Shown piece by piece: positions 9,910 through 18,953 of a stretch of 64,000 nt of DNA (positions within the stretch are counted from its first letter, which is position 1; each line of letters begins with the position of its first letter). The stretch is from an uncultured Clostridia bacterium (GTDB taxonomy: Bacteria; Bacillota; Clostridia; TANB77; CAG-508), in the NCBI GenBank assembly GCA_947581825.1, contig CANPVP010000002.1:40747-104746 (forward strand), given 5' to 3'. The position numbers and the translations under genes were made by a program. Under the pieces are notes generated by a model that worked only from the letters and a program-made list of their open reading frames with translations, did no database searches and had not been told where the DNA came from.

Positions 9910-11019
9910 GTGACAAATATATTGATGTTATTATTCGTAGTAGTATTAGTATTAGTAGTAGTAGCTTTAGTAATATATAATATGTGGATTAATAAGAAAC
10001 TAAAAGATTTTAGAAATTTAAATGATAAAATAACAGGGTTAAATGTTTTACAAGATTTTATGAGTACTATTAGCGAATATTCAACAGTAGATGATAAGAT
10101 TCAAAAAATAAATGATATATTAATAGAAAATTATGATATAAAGTATTCGACAATAGTTGTATTTAATGGAACTGAATATACAGTTAAAGCATCCAATGTA
10201 GAACAAAAACACTGGGAGACTTTAAAAAATCTACATGAAGAAGAGATTTTTGCAGATAGTATATCAACTGCAATGCCTAAATATGTTACCGTAAATAATG
10301 AAGGCGAACGCTTGCCATATCAAAAAATGGAATTTGGAAGAGCAAAGTCAGCAATATTTTTTCCATTGTATATAGATAATGTTTATATTGGATATTGGAT
10401 TATCGAAAGTGGAATAATATCTGCTTTCGATGATATGGATACAACTATATTAGAAGTAGTAAAGGATAATATTATATCAGTATTAAAAACAGTTGAATAT
10501 CAAAACGTTATAGAAAATATAGTTAGAGTTGATAAATTTTCAAATTTATATACTGCAGAATATCTATATGGAAAAGGTAAAGAAATAATTGATAAATATA
10601 TAACTTCAACAGTTGCAATGTTTAATATTATAAATATTGAAGAAATTAACGATAAGTATGGAAGAAAAATAGGAAATGAAATTATAAGCAAAATTAGTGA
10701 GAAAGTAAAAGAAAATATATCTTCACAATATATTTTTGTAAGATATATGGGACCAAAATTTGTAATAGTATTTTCTGGAATTGATTTAGACGGAGTAGTT
10801 GCATTTATTGATGAATTAAAAGAACAAGTAGAAAAAGAAGCTATAAAGCATGAAGTAAAACGAAAAGATGGAAAAAGTAGAGTAATAAATATAAAACCTA
10901 AATTAAATTTTGCAGTTACTACATACTATAAAGGTACAGCCTTAGAGAATGTTACTAAAAAATTAGAGGAATACTTAGATTCAGCTGATGCTAATGAGAG
11001 TGACATAAATAATATATAA
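9910..11019 (+). CDS. Membrane-anchored GAF and degenerate GGDEF domain protein
   Basis: The protein has one N-terminal transmembrane helix (ILMLLFVVVLVLVVVALVIYNMW), a GAF-like sensor region (about residues 45-185) and a GGDEF-type domain (about 205-345). GGDEF domains normally make cyclic di-GMP. Here the signature reads RYMGPKF near residue 278 in place of RYGGDEF, so the catalytic and metal-binding acidic residues are gone and enzymatic activity is unlikely. The supporting fold motifs are visible (DKFSNLYTAEYL for the usual DxLTGLxNR, and FNIINIEEINDKYGRKIGNEIISKISE for the DxDxFKxxND helix region). It starts with GTG, 8 bases after GGGGTGA. It may be a nucleotide-sensing or scaffold partner of the 982-aa protein just upstream (26-base gap). 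Confidence 0.8.
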   Translation: MTNILMLLFVVVLVLVVVALVIYNMWINKKLKDFRNLNDKITGLNVLQDFMSTISEYSTVDDKIQKINDILIENYDIKYSTIVVFNGTEYTVKASNVEQKHWETLKNLHEEEIFADSISTAMPKYVTVNNEGERLPYQKMEFGRAKSAIFFPLYIDNVYIGYWIIESGIISAFDDMDTTILEVVKDNIISVLKTVEYQNVIENIVRVDKFSNLYTAEYLYGKGKEIIDKYITSTVAMFNIINIEEINDKYGRKIGNEIISKISEKVKENISSQYIFVRYMGPKFVIVFSGIDLDGVVAFIDELKEQVEKEAIKHEVKRKDGKSRVINIKPKLNFAVTTYYKGTALENVTKKLEEYLDSADANESDINNI

Positions 11020-11033
11020 AGGGGTGATTAGCA

Positions 11034-11288
11034 ATGGACATGGATAAAACTATGAATTTTAGAGTTGAGCATGATAAAAATATAAAGGCAAGAGAAATAT
11101 TAAAAAAAGTCTATCAAGCTTTAGTAGAAAAAGGATATAACCCAATAAATCAAATTGTAGGATATATATTATCTGGAGATCCAACGTATATAACAAGTCA
11201 TAATGATGCAAGAAATCTAATAAGGCAAATAGAAAGAGATGAATTGTTAGAAAAAATGGTAAAAAATTATATAGGATTAGATGATTAA
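11034..11288 (+). CDS. ireB: IreB family regulatory phosphoprotein (UPF0297)
   Basis: IreB is a small dimeric substrate of the PASTA Ser/Thr kinase IreK/PrkC and affects cephalosporin resistance in Enterococcus. The 84-residue protein has the family core [48 protein letters not shown] Thr in the N-terminus (DKTMNF) is in the region phosphorylated in other members. It lies 14 bases after the GGDEF-like gene and overlaps or abuts ruvX, the conserved Firmicute order ireB-ruvX-DUF1292. In other Firmicutes alaS usually precedes it; here the GGDEF-like gene does. Confidence 0.95.
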   Translation: MDMDKTMNFRVEHDKNIKAREILKKVYQALVEKGYNPINQIVGYILSGDPTYITSHNDARNLIRQIERDELLEKMVKNYIGLDD

Positions 11289-11289
11289 T

Positions 11290-11706
11290 ATGAGAATATT
11301 AGCAATTGATTATGGTGATAGTAGAGTTGGTATTGCTATAACAGACCCTTTAAATATAACTGCACAAGGATTAGAAACAATACATTCAAATGGAAACGAT
11401 AAAGTGGTTTTAAAAAGACTAGAAGAAATTTTTTCTAAATATGAAATAGATACGATTGTTATTGGAAATCCTGTAAATATGGATGGTACAGAATCTACCA
11501 GAGTAGAAATTACAAATAAATTTATTGAAAAATTAAAATGTAAATTTGGAAAAATAAAAATTTATAAAATAGATGAAAGATTAACAACAGTTGCGGCACA
11601 TAAGACAATGAATTTCTTAGATGTGAATAAGCATAAGAAAAGAGGAATAGTAGATACAATTTCTGCACAATATATATTAGAAATGTATTTAAATCGTCCC
11701 CAATAG
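11290..11706 (+). CDS. ruvX: Putative Holliday junction resolvase / pre-16S rRNA nuclease YqgF
   Basis: This is an RNase H-fold nuclease of the YqgF/RuvX family, implicated in processing the 5' end of 16S rRNA and possibly in junction resolution. The sequence starts MRILAIDYGDSRVGIAITD with the first catalytic Asp, has VIGNPVNMDGTES in the middle, and YKIDERLTTVAAH near residue 95 with the ERLTT motif. The ORF track starts three codons earlier (ATG at 11281, overlapping ireB by 8 bases); I prefer 11290 because family members start with MRIL/MRILG. Both starts could use the same upstream AGGA. Length 138 aa is typical. Confidence 0.93.
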   Translation: MRILAIDYGDSRVGIAITDPLNITAQGLETIHSNGNDKVVLKRLEEIFSKYEIDTIVIGNPVNMDGTESTRVEITNKFIEKLKCKFGKIKIYKIDERLTTVAAHKTMNFLDVNKHKKRGIVDTISAQYILEMYLNRPQ

Positions 11707-11767
11707 AAAGATTTTAAAATTGTAAATGTTACAATTAACTATAAAAATTTGAAAGGAGCAAATAAAA

Positions 11768-12091
11768 ATGGATAACGAAAATTTAGAGAATAACGAGGAA
11801 GCACTAGACAACATAATTATTTTAAATGATGAAGAAGGGAAAGAAGTTAAATTCGAATTCTTAGATTTAGTTGAATTAGATAATGAAGAATACATTATAT
11901 TATTGCCAGCTGAAGAAGCAGAAGATGAAAATGAAGGAGAAGTAGTAATATTAAAAATAGAAGATTCTGAAGATAGTGATGAGGAATCATATGTAAGTGT
12001 TGATGATGAAGAAATCTTAAACAAAGTATTTGAAATATTCAAAGAAAAATTCAAAGATGAATTTGATTTCGTAGATGGTGATGAAGATTAA
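11768..12091 (+). CDS. DUF1292 domain-containing protein (YrzB-like)
   Basis: This is a short, very acidic cytosolic protein of 107 residues with the DUF1292 core IILNDEEGKEVKFEFLDLVELDNEEYIILLPAEE and a C-terminal VSVDDEEILNKVFEIFKEKF. It is the third member of the conserved ireB-ruvX-yrzB order. Its function is unknown in all organisms I know of. AAAGGAG lies 9 bases before the start. A terminator follows, so the operon starting near 6.4 kb or at ireB ends here. Confidence 0.9.
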   Translation: MDNENLENNEEALDNIIILNDEEGKEVKFEFLDLVELDNEEYIILLPAEEAEDENEGEVVILKIEDSEDSDEESYVSVDDEEILNKVFEIFKEKFKDEFDFVDGDED

Positions 12092-12106
12092 TAATAAAAT
12101 TAAAAG

Positions 12107-12137
12107 AAATGGCAGTACTTAAGTATTGTCATTTTTT
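12107..12137 (+). terminator. Intrinsic terminator after the DUF1292 gene
   Basis: AATGGCAGTAC pairs with GTATTGTCATT (two wobble or mismatched positions), then TTTTTTA. Confidence 0.8.
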
Positions 12138-12262
12138 ATATAGTAGGAATTTTCGTTTTTTCTTTTTTTCTATTGTTTATAAAATTAAATTAATATATAA
12201 TTATATAAAATTGTGATAAAAACTTAATAAGCAATTATACTATAGAAAAAGGAGTTGAAGAT

Positions 12263-13561
12263 ATGACAAATATAAAAGTAAACTTTGAAAATACAAATAT
12301 TTCATTGAAAGATATAATGGAATATCAAGAGAAAGTAGAAAAAATTCATGATGAATTACATTCAAAAACAAATGATGAAAAAGAATTTTTAGGTTGGATG
12401 AAACTTCCAACTGATTATGATAAAGAAGAATTTAAAAGAATAAAAAAATCAGCGGAGAAGATAAAAAAAGATTCCTCAATATTATTAGTTATAGGAATAG
12501 GTGGCTCATATTTAGGAGCAAGAGCTGTTATAGAAGCATTAACACATTCTTTTAATAATATGAGAAAAGGAAAAGAAACAAAGGTGTTGTATGCAGGAAA
12601 TAATTTAAGCCCTAATTATATTACAGATTTGTTAGATTTGTTTCAAGATGAGGATATATCAATCAATGTAATTTCTAAATCAGGAACTACAACAGAGCCT
12701 GCTATAGCATTTAGAATTTTTAGAGAATTTCTAGAAAATAAATATGGTGCAGAAGAAGCAAGAAAAAGAATATATGTAACAACAGATAAAGAAAAAGGAG
12801 CTCTAAAAAAATTAGCTACAGATGAAGGGTACGAAACATTTGTGGTTCCAGATAATGTTGGAGGAAGATATTCAGTACTTACAGCAGTAGGGCTTTTACC
12901 AATAGCAGTTGCAGGGTGTGATATAGATAAACTTATGAAAGGAGCAGCAATAGCTCAAGGAAAATATGATGATAAGAATTTAAAATATAATGATTGTTAT
13001 AAATATGCTGTAGCAAGAAATATATTGTATAACCAAGAAAAAAATATAGAAATATTAGTTAATTACGAACCAAAATTACATTACTTCACAGAATGGTGGA
13101 AACAATTATATGGCGAAAGTGAAGGAAAAAATCTAAAGGGAATATTCCCAGCAGGTGTAGACTTTACAACAGATTTACATTCAATGGGACAATATATACA
13201 AGATGGTAGAAGAAATCTCTTCGAAACAGTTGTAAATATTGAAAATCCAAATAGTAATATAACAATGAAAGAAGATAATGACAATTTGGATGGACTAAAT
13301 TATTTAGCAGGAAAAACTTTAGACTATGTAAACAAAAAGGCTATGGAAGGAACAATAGAAGCACATGTTTCAGGAGAAGTTCCAAATATTATTATAAATG
13401 TAGAACGTTTAGATGAAGAATCAATAGGTCATTTAATATACTTTTTTGAACTTGCATGTGCAATGTCAGGAAATATTTTAGGGGTAAATCCATTTAATCA
13501 ACCAGGAGTTGAAGAATATAAGAAGAACATGTTTAGATTACTAGAAAAACCAGGATATTAA
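12263..13561 (+). CDS. pgi: Glucose-6-phosphate isomerase
   Basis: Pgi interconverts glucose 6-phosphate and fructose 6-phosphate in glycolysis. The 432-residue protein has the first SIS domain with [18 protein letters not shown] (about residues 76-93), [14 protein letters not shown] near 138, and the active-site region [16 protein letters not shown] near 203. The C-terminal signature region [22 protein letters not shown] is present. Length fits the short Gram-positive form (B. subtilis about 450). AAAAGGAGTTG lies before the ATG. It is a single-gene unit with its own terminator. Confidence 0.97.
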   Translation: MTNIKVNFENTNISLKDIMEYQEKVEKIHDELHSKTNDEKEFLGWMKLPTDYDKEEFKRIKKSAEKIKKDSSILLVIGIGGSYLGARAVIEALTHSFNNMRKGKETKVLYAGNNLSPNYITDLLDLFQDEDISINVISKSGTTTEPAIAFRIFREFLENKYGAEEARKRIYVTTDKEKGALKKLATDEGYETFVVPDNVGGRYSVLTAVGLLPIAVAGCDIDKLMKGAAIAQGKYDDKNLKYNDCYKYAVARNILYNQEKNIEILVNYEPKLHYFTEWWKQLYGESEGKNLKGIFPAGVDFTTDLHSMGQYIQDGRRNLFETVVNIENPNSNITMKEDNDNLDGLNYLAGKTLDYVNKKAMEGTIEAHVSGEVPNIIINVERLDEESIGHLIYFFELACAMSGNILGVNPFNQPGVEEYKKNMFRLLEKPGY

Positions 13562-13570
13562 TATATAATT

Positions 13571-13619
13571 AAAAGCGAAGAATAATCATAATAATAAGAT
13601 TATTCTTCTTGCTTTTTTA
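13571..13619 (+). terminator. Intrinsic terminator after pgi
   Basis: AAAAGCGAAGAATAATC pairs with GATTATTCTTCTTGCTTTT, followed by a T-run. Confidence 0.85.
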
Positions 13620-13712
13620 TTGAAAATGAAATATATAGTGATATAATAACTGCATAAAATACTTATATAATTATATGGTATTAGAAATGCCTATTTAATA
13701 GGAGGAAATATT

Positions 13713-14555
13713 ATGATTAAATTTACTAAAATGCACGGGTTAGGAAATGATTATGTTTATATTGATACTACTTCAAAAACTGGACAAAAGATTGAAGACG
13801 CATCAGCTTTAGCCAAGTTTGTAAGTGATAGACACTTTGGCATAGGCTCAGATGGATTAATTCTTATATGTGATAGTGAATTAGCAGATTTTAAAATGAG
13901 AATGTTTAACTATGATGGTAGTGAAGCTGAGATGTGTGGAAATGGTATTAGATGTGTTGGAAAATTTGTTTACGATAAGGGATTAACACAAAAAGAAGAA
14001 GTTACAATAGAAACTTTGGCAGGAATAAAAACATTAAAATTAAATATTGAAAATGGAAAAGTGTCAACTGTAAGAGTAGATATGGGAGAGCCAATTTTAG
14101 CCCCAGAAAAAATACCAGTAATATCAGAAGAAGATATTGTTAAAAACTTGAAGATAACAGCTTTAGATAGAGAATTTAAATTTACATGTGTATCTATGGG
14201 AAATCCACATGCAATAACAATAGTAGATAATGTGAAAGATTTTAACTTAGAAAAATACGGGCCTGTTTTAGAATGTGATAAACATTTTCCTAAAAGAGCT
14301 AATATAGAATTTATAGAACTAGTAGATAAAAATAAAATTAAAATGAGAGTTTGGGAAAGAGGAGCTGGAGAAACATTAGCTTGTGGAACAGGAGCATGTG
14401 CATCTGCAGTTGCATGTAATATAAATGGTTATATTGAAAAGCAAACAACAGTAGAATTGCTAGGCGGAGATTTACAAATAGAATGGAATAATGATAACCA
14501 TATATACATGACAGGACCAGCAACTACAGTATTTGAGGGAAGCATAGAATATTAA
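13713..14555 (+). CDS. dapF: Diaminopimelate epimerase
   Basis: DapF converts LL-diaminopimelate to meso-diaminopimelate for lysine and peptidoglycan. The protein starts [16 protein letters not shown], has the first catalytic Cys in [12 protein letters not shown] (about residue 73) and the second in [13 protein letters not shown] (about 222). Length 280 aa is standard. AGGAGG lies 6 bases before the ATG. dapL, which makes the substrate, follows directly, so the two act as a lysine/DAP unit. Confidence 0.98.
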   Translation: MIKFTKMHGLGNDYVYIDTTSKTGQKIEDASALAKFVSDRHFGIGSDGLILICDSELADFKMRMFNYDGSEAEMCGNGIRCVGKFVYDKGLTQKEEVTIETLAGIKTLKLNIENGKVSTVRVDMGEPILAPEKIPVISEEDIVKNLKITALDREFKFTCVSMGNPHAITIVDNVKDFNLEKYGPVLECDKHFPKRANIEFIELVDKNKIKMRVWERGAGETLACGTGACASAVACNINGYIEKQTTVELLGGDLQIEWNNDNHIYMTGPATTVFEGSIEY

Positions 14556-14628
14556 TAAGAGATTAAAATTAAAAATTGTATAGGAAACAATATTTTCCAA
14601 TGCAATACATGAAAGGATGGTATATATT

Positions 14629-15873
14629 ATGATTAATATAAATGAAAATTTTTTAAATTTACAAGATAGTTACTTATTTTCAACAATAGCAAAAAAAGTA
14701 AGTGAATATCAACAAAAGAATCCAGATAAAAAAATTATAAAATTAGGAATAGGAGATGTTACTTTACCTGTTGTTGATGAAGTAAGAACTGCAATGAAGC
14801 AAGCTGTTGATGAAATGGGAAAAAAAGAAACTTTTAAAGGTTATGGACCAGAACAAGGTTATGATTTCCTAAGAGAAAAGATTGTAGAGTGTGAATATAA
14901 AAACAGAGGTATAACAATTGAAAAAGATGAGATATTTGTATCAGATGGAGCAAAATGTGATACAGGAAATATAGGAGATATATTTTCAGCAGAAAATAGA
15001 GTAGCAATAACAGATCCAGTATATCCAGTATATTTAGATACAAATGTTATGGCTGGAAGAAGTGGGTTATATAAAGAATCAGATGGAAAATACTCTAATA
15101 TTGTATATATGCCATGTACAGCAGAAAATAATTTTGAACCAGAGTTACCATCAGAAAAAGTAGATATAATTTACTTATGCTTTCCAAACAATCCAACAGG
15201 TACAATACTAAATAAAAATCAGTTAAAAAAATGGGTAGAGTATGCAAAAGAAAATAAATCAATTATTTTATATGATGCAGCATATGAAGCTTTTATAACT
15301 GAAAATGAAATTCCACACAGTATATATGAAATAGAAGGAGCAAAAGAAGTTGCAATAGAATTCAAGAGCTATTCAAAAACAGCAGGATTTACAGGAATAA
15401 GATGTGGATATGTAGTAGTTCCTAAGGAGTTAAAAGGATATACAAAACAAGGAGAAGAAGTATCAATAAATAAATTATGGAATAGAAGACAATGCACTAA
15501 ATTTAATGGAGTATCTTACATAACACAAAAAGGTGCAGAAGCAATTTATTCAGAAGAAGGACAAAAACAAATAAAAGCAAATATACAATATTATTTAGAA
15601 AACGCAAAAATAATTGTTGAAGGATTAAATTCAATAGGATTAAAAACATATGGAGGAGTAAATGCACCATATGTTTGGCTCAAATTACCAGAGGGAGTAA
15701 AATCATGGGAGTTCTTTGATAAATTATTAGAAGAAGTAGGTGTAGTAGGTACTCCAGGAGTTGGTTTTGGACCAAGTGGAGAAGGATATTTTAGATTAAC
15801 TGCATTTGGAAATAGAGAAAATACAATAGAGGCAATAGAAAGAATAAAAAAATGGGATTTTTCTAAAAAATAG
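14629..15873 (+). CDS. dapL: LL-diaminopimelate aminotransferase
   Basis: DapL is a PLP enzyme that converts tetrahydrodipicolinate directly to LL-diaminopimelate with glutamate as amino donor, bypassing the succinylase or acetylase routes. The N-terminus [24 protein letters not shown] and the motif [12 protein letters not shown] are typical, and the PLP Lys lies in [18 protein letters not shown] (about residue 260). I start at ATG 14629: the track's ATG at 14617 lies inside the AAAGGATGG ribosome binding site, and family members begin at this point. The resulting 414-residue length is normal. Next to dapF, this shows the DapL variant of the lysine pathway. Confidence 0.96.
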   Translation: MININENFLNLQDSYLFSTIAKKVSEYQQKNPDKKIIKLGIGDVTLPVVDEVRTAMKQAVDEMGKKETFKGYGPEQGYDFLREKIVECEYKNRGITIEKDEIFVSDGAKCDTGNIGDIFSAENRVAITDPVYPVYLDTNVMAGRSGLYKESDGKYSNIVYMPCTAENNFEPELPSEKVDIIYLCFPNNPTGTILNKNQLKKWVEYAKENKSIILYDAAYEAFITENEIPHSIYEIEGAKEVAIEFKSYSKTAGFTGIRCGYVVVPKELKGYTKQGEEVSINKLWNRRQCTKFNGVSYITQKGAEAIYSEEGQKQIKANIQYYLENAKIIVEGLNSIGLKTYGGVNAPYVWLKLPEGVKSWEFFDKLLEEVGVVGTPGVGFGPSGEGYFRLTAFGNRENTIEAIERIKKWDFSKK

Positions 15874-15913
15874 AGATGTTAAATTATACTGTATTAGAAA
15901 TGTAGAGTATCTA

Positions 15914-15936
15914 GGGGTCGACGTCCTCGACAACCC
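15914..15936 (+). repeat. GC-rich imperfect palindrome in an AT-rich gap
   Basis: GGGGTCGACGTCCTCGACAACCC can fold with GTCGA pairing to TCGAC across a 5-base loop, and GGG to CCC after a two-base bulge. Its composition contrasts sharply with the flanks, and it lacks a T-run. It lies 32 bases before the start of the HAD gene. It resembles a REP-type dispersed element or a regulatory hairpin. Confidence 0.5.
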
Positions 15937-15967
15937 GCACATACAAGAAGCAAAAGGAGGAGAAATT

Positions 15968-16669
15968 TTGAAAATAAAAGCTATTGGGTTTGATATTGGA
16001 GGAACTTTAGTAAATTATAATAAGCCATTAAGTTGGAGTGTGTCTTATCGTGATGCAATTAAATTTATGTGTGAAGAAAATTGTTTGGAATTTTCAGATG
16101 ATAGATTTAATATAGCAAAAGAGGTTTTGGAAAAATATAATACAAGAATAAATCCTAGAGAAAAAGAAGTTACATCGGATATAATTTTTGGAGAAATTTT
16201 TGAAAAATGGAATGAATCAAAAGATAAAATTTATAAAGCTAAGAAAGCTTTTTATACTTTTTTTCAAAGAGAAACTAATCTATATGAGGATGCAAGAAAA
16301 CTATTAGAATATTGTGAAGAAAATAATATTTTATGTGCAGTATATACAGATGTAGCGTATGGTATGGATGATGAATTCTCTTTAAAAGATATTATAGAAT
16401 TTGAAAAATACATAAATTTAAAGCTTACTTCTGAAAATGTAGGTTATAGAAAACCTAATAAAAAAGGTTTTGAAGTGATGTTAGAAAAATTCAATTGCAA
16501 ACCAGAAGAAATGTTATATATAGGAGACGAACAAAAGGACATATTAGGCCCAAAATCTATTGGAATGCTTTCAGTATTAATAAATAGAGAAAAAAAGGAA
16601 AAAAACTATAATCAGGATTATACAGTTGCAAGTCTACTAGAAGTTATAGATATAATTAGGAGCTTGTAA
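15968..16669 (+). CDS. HAD superfamily hydrolase
   Basis: This is a cytosolic haloacid dehalogenase-like hydrolase, 233 residues, with a helical cap (about residues 20-100). Motif I reads GFDIGGTLVNY, so the nucleophile Asp is kept but the second Asp (usually DxDGT) is Gly, a variant seen in some family members that may lower phosphatase activity. Motif II is near CAVYTD, and motif IV is YIGDEQKDILGPKSIGM with the two metal-binding Asp residues. The start is TTG, supported by AAAGGAGG about 7 bases upstream. The substrate cannot be deduced. It is a possible single-gene unit between dapL and guaA. Confidence 0.8.
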   Translation: MKIKAIGFDIGGTLVNYNKPLSWSVSYRDAIKFMCEENCLEFSDDRFNIAKEVLEKYNTRINPREKEVTSDIIFGEIFEKWNESKDKIYKAKKAFYTFFQRETNLYEDARKLLEYCEENNILCAVYTDVAYGMDDEFSLKDIIEFEKYINLKLTSENVGYRKPNKKGFEVMLEKFNCKPEEMLYIGDEQKDILGPKSIGMLSVLINREKKEKNYNQDYTVASLLEVIDIIRSL

Positions 16670-16865
16670 ATATGGTAAAAGAAAATAAGAGGGTCTAAAT
16701 TTAATAGTACAAATTTATTAAAAACAAAATTATTATTATGTAACTTTTACTATAGAGAATTTGTCTAAAAAGCTTGAAAAAAGCCAGATTTAATGATAAA
16801 ATAATGTGCAACAGTTATGTAATAATGGAGGATAAAATCATTATAAAAGGGGAGATAAAAATTAA

Positions 16866-18410
16866 ATGATTAATGAAGAAAAAATTATTGTTATGGATTT
16901 TGGAGGACAATATAATCAATTAATCGCAAGAAGAGTTAGAGAAAACAATATATACTGTGAAATAGTATCATATGATACACCAATCGAAAAATTAAAAGAA
17001 ATGAAGCCTACAGGAATAATATTTACAGGAGGACCAGATGTAGTATATCAAAAAGATGCTCCTATATGTGATAAACAAGTATTAGAATTAGGAATTCCAG
17101 TATTAGGTATTTGTTATGGAGCTCAATTAATCGCTTACTTAAAAGATGGACTTGTTGAAAAAGCAAGTACAAGAGAATATGGAAGAACAGAAATAGAATA
17201 TAATACAGAGTCATTATTATTTAAAGATATGAAATCAAAAAGTATTTGTTGGATGAGTCATACATATCAAATAACAAAATTACCAGAAGGATTCAAAGGA
17301 ATCGCAAGTACAGAAAATTGTAAAATTGCAGCAATGGAATCAGAAAACGAAAAATTGTATGCGGTTCAATTCCATCCAGAAGTTTTACATACAGAACAAG
17401 GAACAAAGATTTTATCAAACTTCCTTTTCAATGTATGTAAATGTGAAGGAAACTGGAAAATGGATACTTTCTTTGAAAAAGCTGTAAAAGAAATAAGAGA
17501 AGAAGTAAAAGATGGAAAAGTTCTATGTGCTCTTTCAGGCGGAGTAGATTCATCTGTTGCAGCAGTATTATTATCAAAGGCTATAGGAAAACAATTAACT
17601 TGTGTTTTTGTAGATCATGGACTTCTTAGAAAAAATGAAGGCGATGAAGTAGAAGCAGTTTTTGGAAATAATGGTTTATATGATTTAAACTTTATTAGAA
17701 TAAACGCAAAAGACAGATTTTATGAGAAACTAAAAGGTGTGGAAGAACCAGAGAAAAAAAGAAAAATAATAGGTGAAGAATTTATTCGTGTATTTGAAGA
17801 TGTTTCAAAAGAAATAGGAGCAGTAGATTACTTAGTACAAGGAACAATATATCCAGATGTAATTGAAAGTGGATTAGCAAAATCAGCAGTTATAAAAAGT
17901 CATCACAATGTAGGGGGATTACCTAGTGTTGTTAACTTCAAAAAAATTATAGAGCCACTACGTTTATTATTCAAAGATGAAGTAAGAAAGCTAGGTTTGG
18001 AAATGGGTTTACCAGACAATTTAGTATATAGACAACCATTCCCAGGACCAGGACTTGCAATTAGAATAATAGGAGATATAACAGAAGAAAAAGTAAAAAT
18101 AGTTCAAGATGCAGATTTTATATTTAGAGAAGAGATTGCAAAAGCAGGATTAGATAAAAAAATAAATCAATATTTTGCAGCATTAACTAATATGCGTTCA
18201 GTAGGCTGCATGGGAGATGAGAGAACATACGACTATGCAGTAGCATTAAGAGCAGTTACAACAACAGACTTTATGACAGCAGAAGTAGCAAGAATACCAC
18301 ATGAAGTTATAGAGAAAGTAGCAAATAGAATAGTAAATGAAGTAAATGGAGTAAGTAGAGTTTTGTTCGATTATACAACTAAACCACCAGCAACCATAGA
18401 ATTCGAATAA
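16866..18410 (+). CDS. guaA: GMP synthase (glutamine-hydrolysing)
   Basis: GuaA aminates XMP to GMP with glutamine and ATP. The N-terminal class I amidotransferase has [10 protein letters not shown]-type loops and the nucleophile in [11 protein letters not shown] (about residue 82), with the His-Glu pair in [12 protein letters not shown]. The ATP pyrophosphatase P-loop is [16 protein letters not shown] (about 220), and the dimerisation domain ends in [13 protein letters not shown], the standard C-terminus. Length 514 aa is typical. AAAAGGGGAG lies before the ATG. I looked for a guanine riboswitch in the roughly 200-base leader and saw none. Confidence 0.98.
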   Translation: MINEEKIIVMDFGGQYNQLIARRVRENNIYCEIVSYDTPIEKLKEMKPTGIIFTGGPDVVYQKDAPICDKQVLELGIPVLGICYGAQLIAYLKDGLVEKASTREYGRTEIEYNTESLLFKDMKSKSICWMSHTYQITKLPEGFKGIASTENCKIAAMESENEKLYAVQFHPEVLHTEQGTKILSNFLFNVCKCEGNWKMDTFFEKAVKEIREEVKDGKVLCALSGGVDSSVAAVLLSKAIGKQLTCVFVDHGLLRKNEGDEVEAVFGNNGLYDLNFIRINAKDRFYEKLKGVEEPEKKRKIIGEEFIRVFEDVSKEIGAVDYLVQGTIYPDVIESGLAKSAVIKSHHNVGGLPSVVNFKKIIEPLRLLFKDEVRKLGLEMGLPDNLVYRQPFPGPGLAIRIIGDITEEKVKIVQDADFIFREEIAKAGLDKKINQYFAALTNMRSVGCMGDERTYDYAVALRAVTTTDFMTAEVARIPHEVIEKVANRIVNEVNGVSRVLFDYTTKPPATIEFE

Positions 18411-18437
18411 ATAAAATAAAAAAAATTATAAAAACTC

Positions 18438-18466
18438 TTGACAAAGAATGTGGGATAGTTTATAAT
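18438..18466 (+). promoter_or_regulatory. Consensus sigma-A promoter of the tRNA cluster
   Basis: TTGACA, exactly 17 bases, TATAAT: a perfect consensus, 21 bases before tRNA-Gly. This is expected for strongly expressed stable RNA. Confidence 0.92.
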
Positions 18467-18486
18467 CTATACTTGTCAGGAGAAAT

Positions 18487-18560
18487 GCAGGTGTAGTTCA
18501 ATGGTAGAACCCCAGCCTTCCAAGCTGGCTACGTGGGTTCGATTCCCACTACCTGCTCCA
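18487..18560 (+). tRNA. tRNA-Gly (anticodon TCC)
   Basis: The cloverleaf can be drawn by hand: acceptor GCAGGTG with TACCTGC, anticodon stem CCAGC/GCTGG with loop CTTCCAA, T arm GTGGG TTCGATT CCCAC, and encoded CCA. 74 nt. A hairpin terminator follows within 15 bases. Confidence 0.97.
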
Positions 18561-18571
18561 TGCAACAAGGG

Positions 18572-18608
18572 ACCACTGACATTGAGAAATGTTAGTGGTT
18601 TTCTCTTT
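18572..18608 (+). terminator. Terminator-like hairpin between tRNA-Gly and tRNA-Met
   Basis: ACCACTGACATT pairs with AATGTTAGTGGT (one G-U), followed by TTTTCTCTTT. tRNA-Met starts only about 15 bases further on, and I see no second promoter in between. Confidence 0.8.
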
Positions 18609-18622
18609 AATATATATTATAA

Positions 18623-18699
18623 GCGCCCTTAGCTCAGTTGGTCAGAGCAACCGGCTCATAACCGGTTGGTCCTAGGTTCGAATCCTAGAGGGCGCACCA
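18623..18699 (+). tRNA. tRNA-Met (anticodon CAT), elongator type
   Basis: Acceptor GCGCCCT pairs with AGGGCGC. The anticodon stem ACCGG/CCGGT holds the loop CTCATAA, the T arm is CCTAG GTTCGAA TCCTAG-like, and CCA is encoded. 77 nt. The base-paired first position argues against an initiator tRNA. A CAT anticodon could also be a lysidine-modified Ile tRNA, which sequence alone does not fully exclude. Confidence 0.9.
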
Positions 18700-18710
18700 T
18701 TTACGTATAT

Positions 18711-18796
18711 GGGTAGGTGGCCGAGTGGTTAAAGGCGGCAGACTGTAAATCTGTTCTCATTTGAGTACGATGGTTCGAATCCATCCCTGCCCACCA
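18711..18796 (+). tRNA. tRNA-Tyr (anticodon GTA)
   Basis: A class II tRNA of 86 nt with a long variable arm. Acceptor GGGTAGG pairs with CCTGCCC, the anticodon stem is CAGA/TCTG around CTGTAAA, and CCA is encoded. It is 11 bases after tRNA-Met, so the two are co-transcribed. Confidence 0.96.
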
Positions 18797-18834
18797 AAAT
18801 AAAACCGTAGTTATTTTACGGTTTTATTTTTTTT
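18797..18834 (+). terminator. Intrinsic terminator of the tRNA cluster
   Basis: AAAATAAAACCGTA pairs with TACGGTTTTATTTT, followed by a T-run. Confidence 0.9.
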
Positions 18835-18953
18835 CAGATAATATAACTAAACTGTTAGTAGAGTTAAAGAATTTGTATTGTAAAAATAAAAAACGTAGAA
18901 TATAATATATGTAAATCACGAAAAAGTGAAAAATTATAAAAGGAATGATAGGT

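Noticed and set aside
15968-16669. HAD gene called as a pseudogene because of the DxGGT motif I
   Set aside because: The reading frame is intact and DxGGT variants exist in the family; noted as an oddity only.
16670-16865. Guanine/xanthine riboswitch before guaA
   Set aside because: I looked for the paired kissing loops and conserved core and found none. The region is AT-rich with a strong ribosome binding site only.
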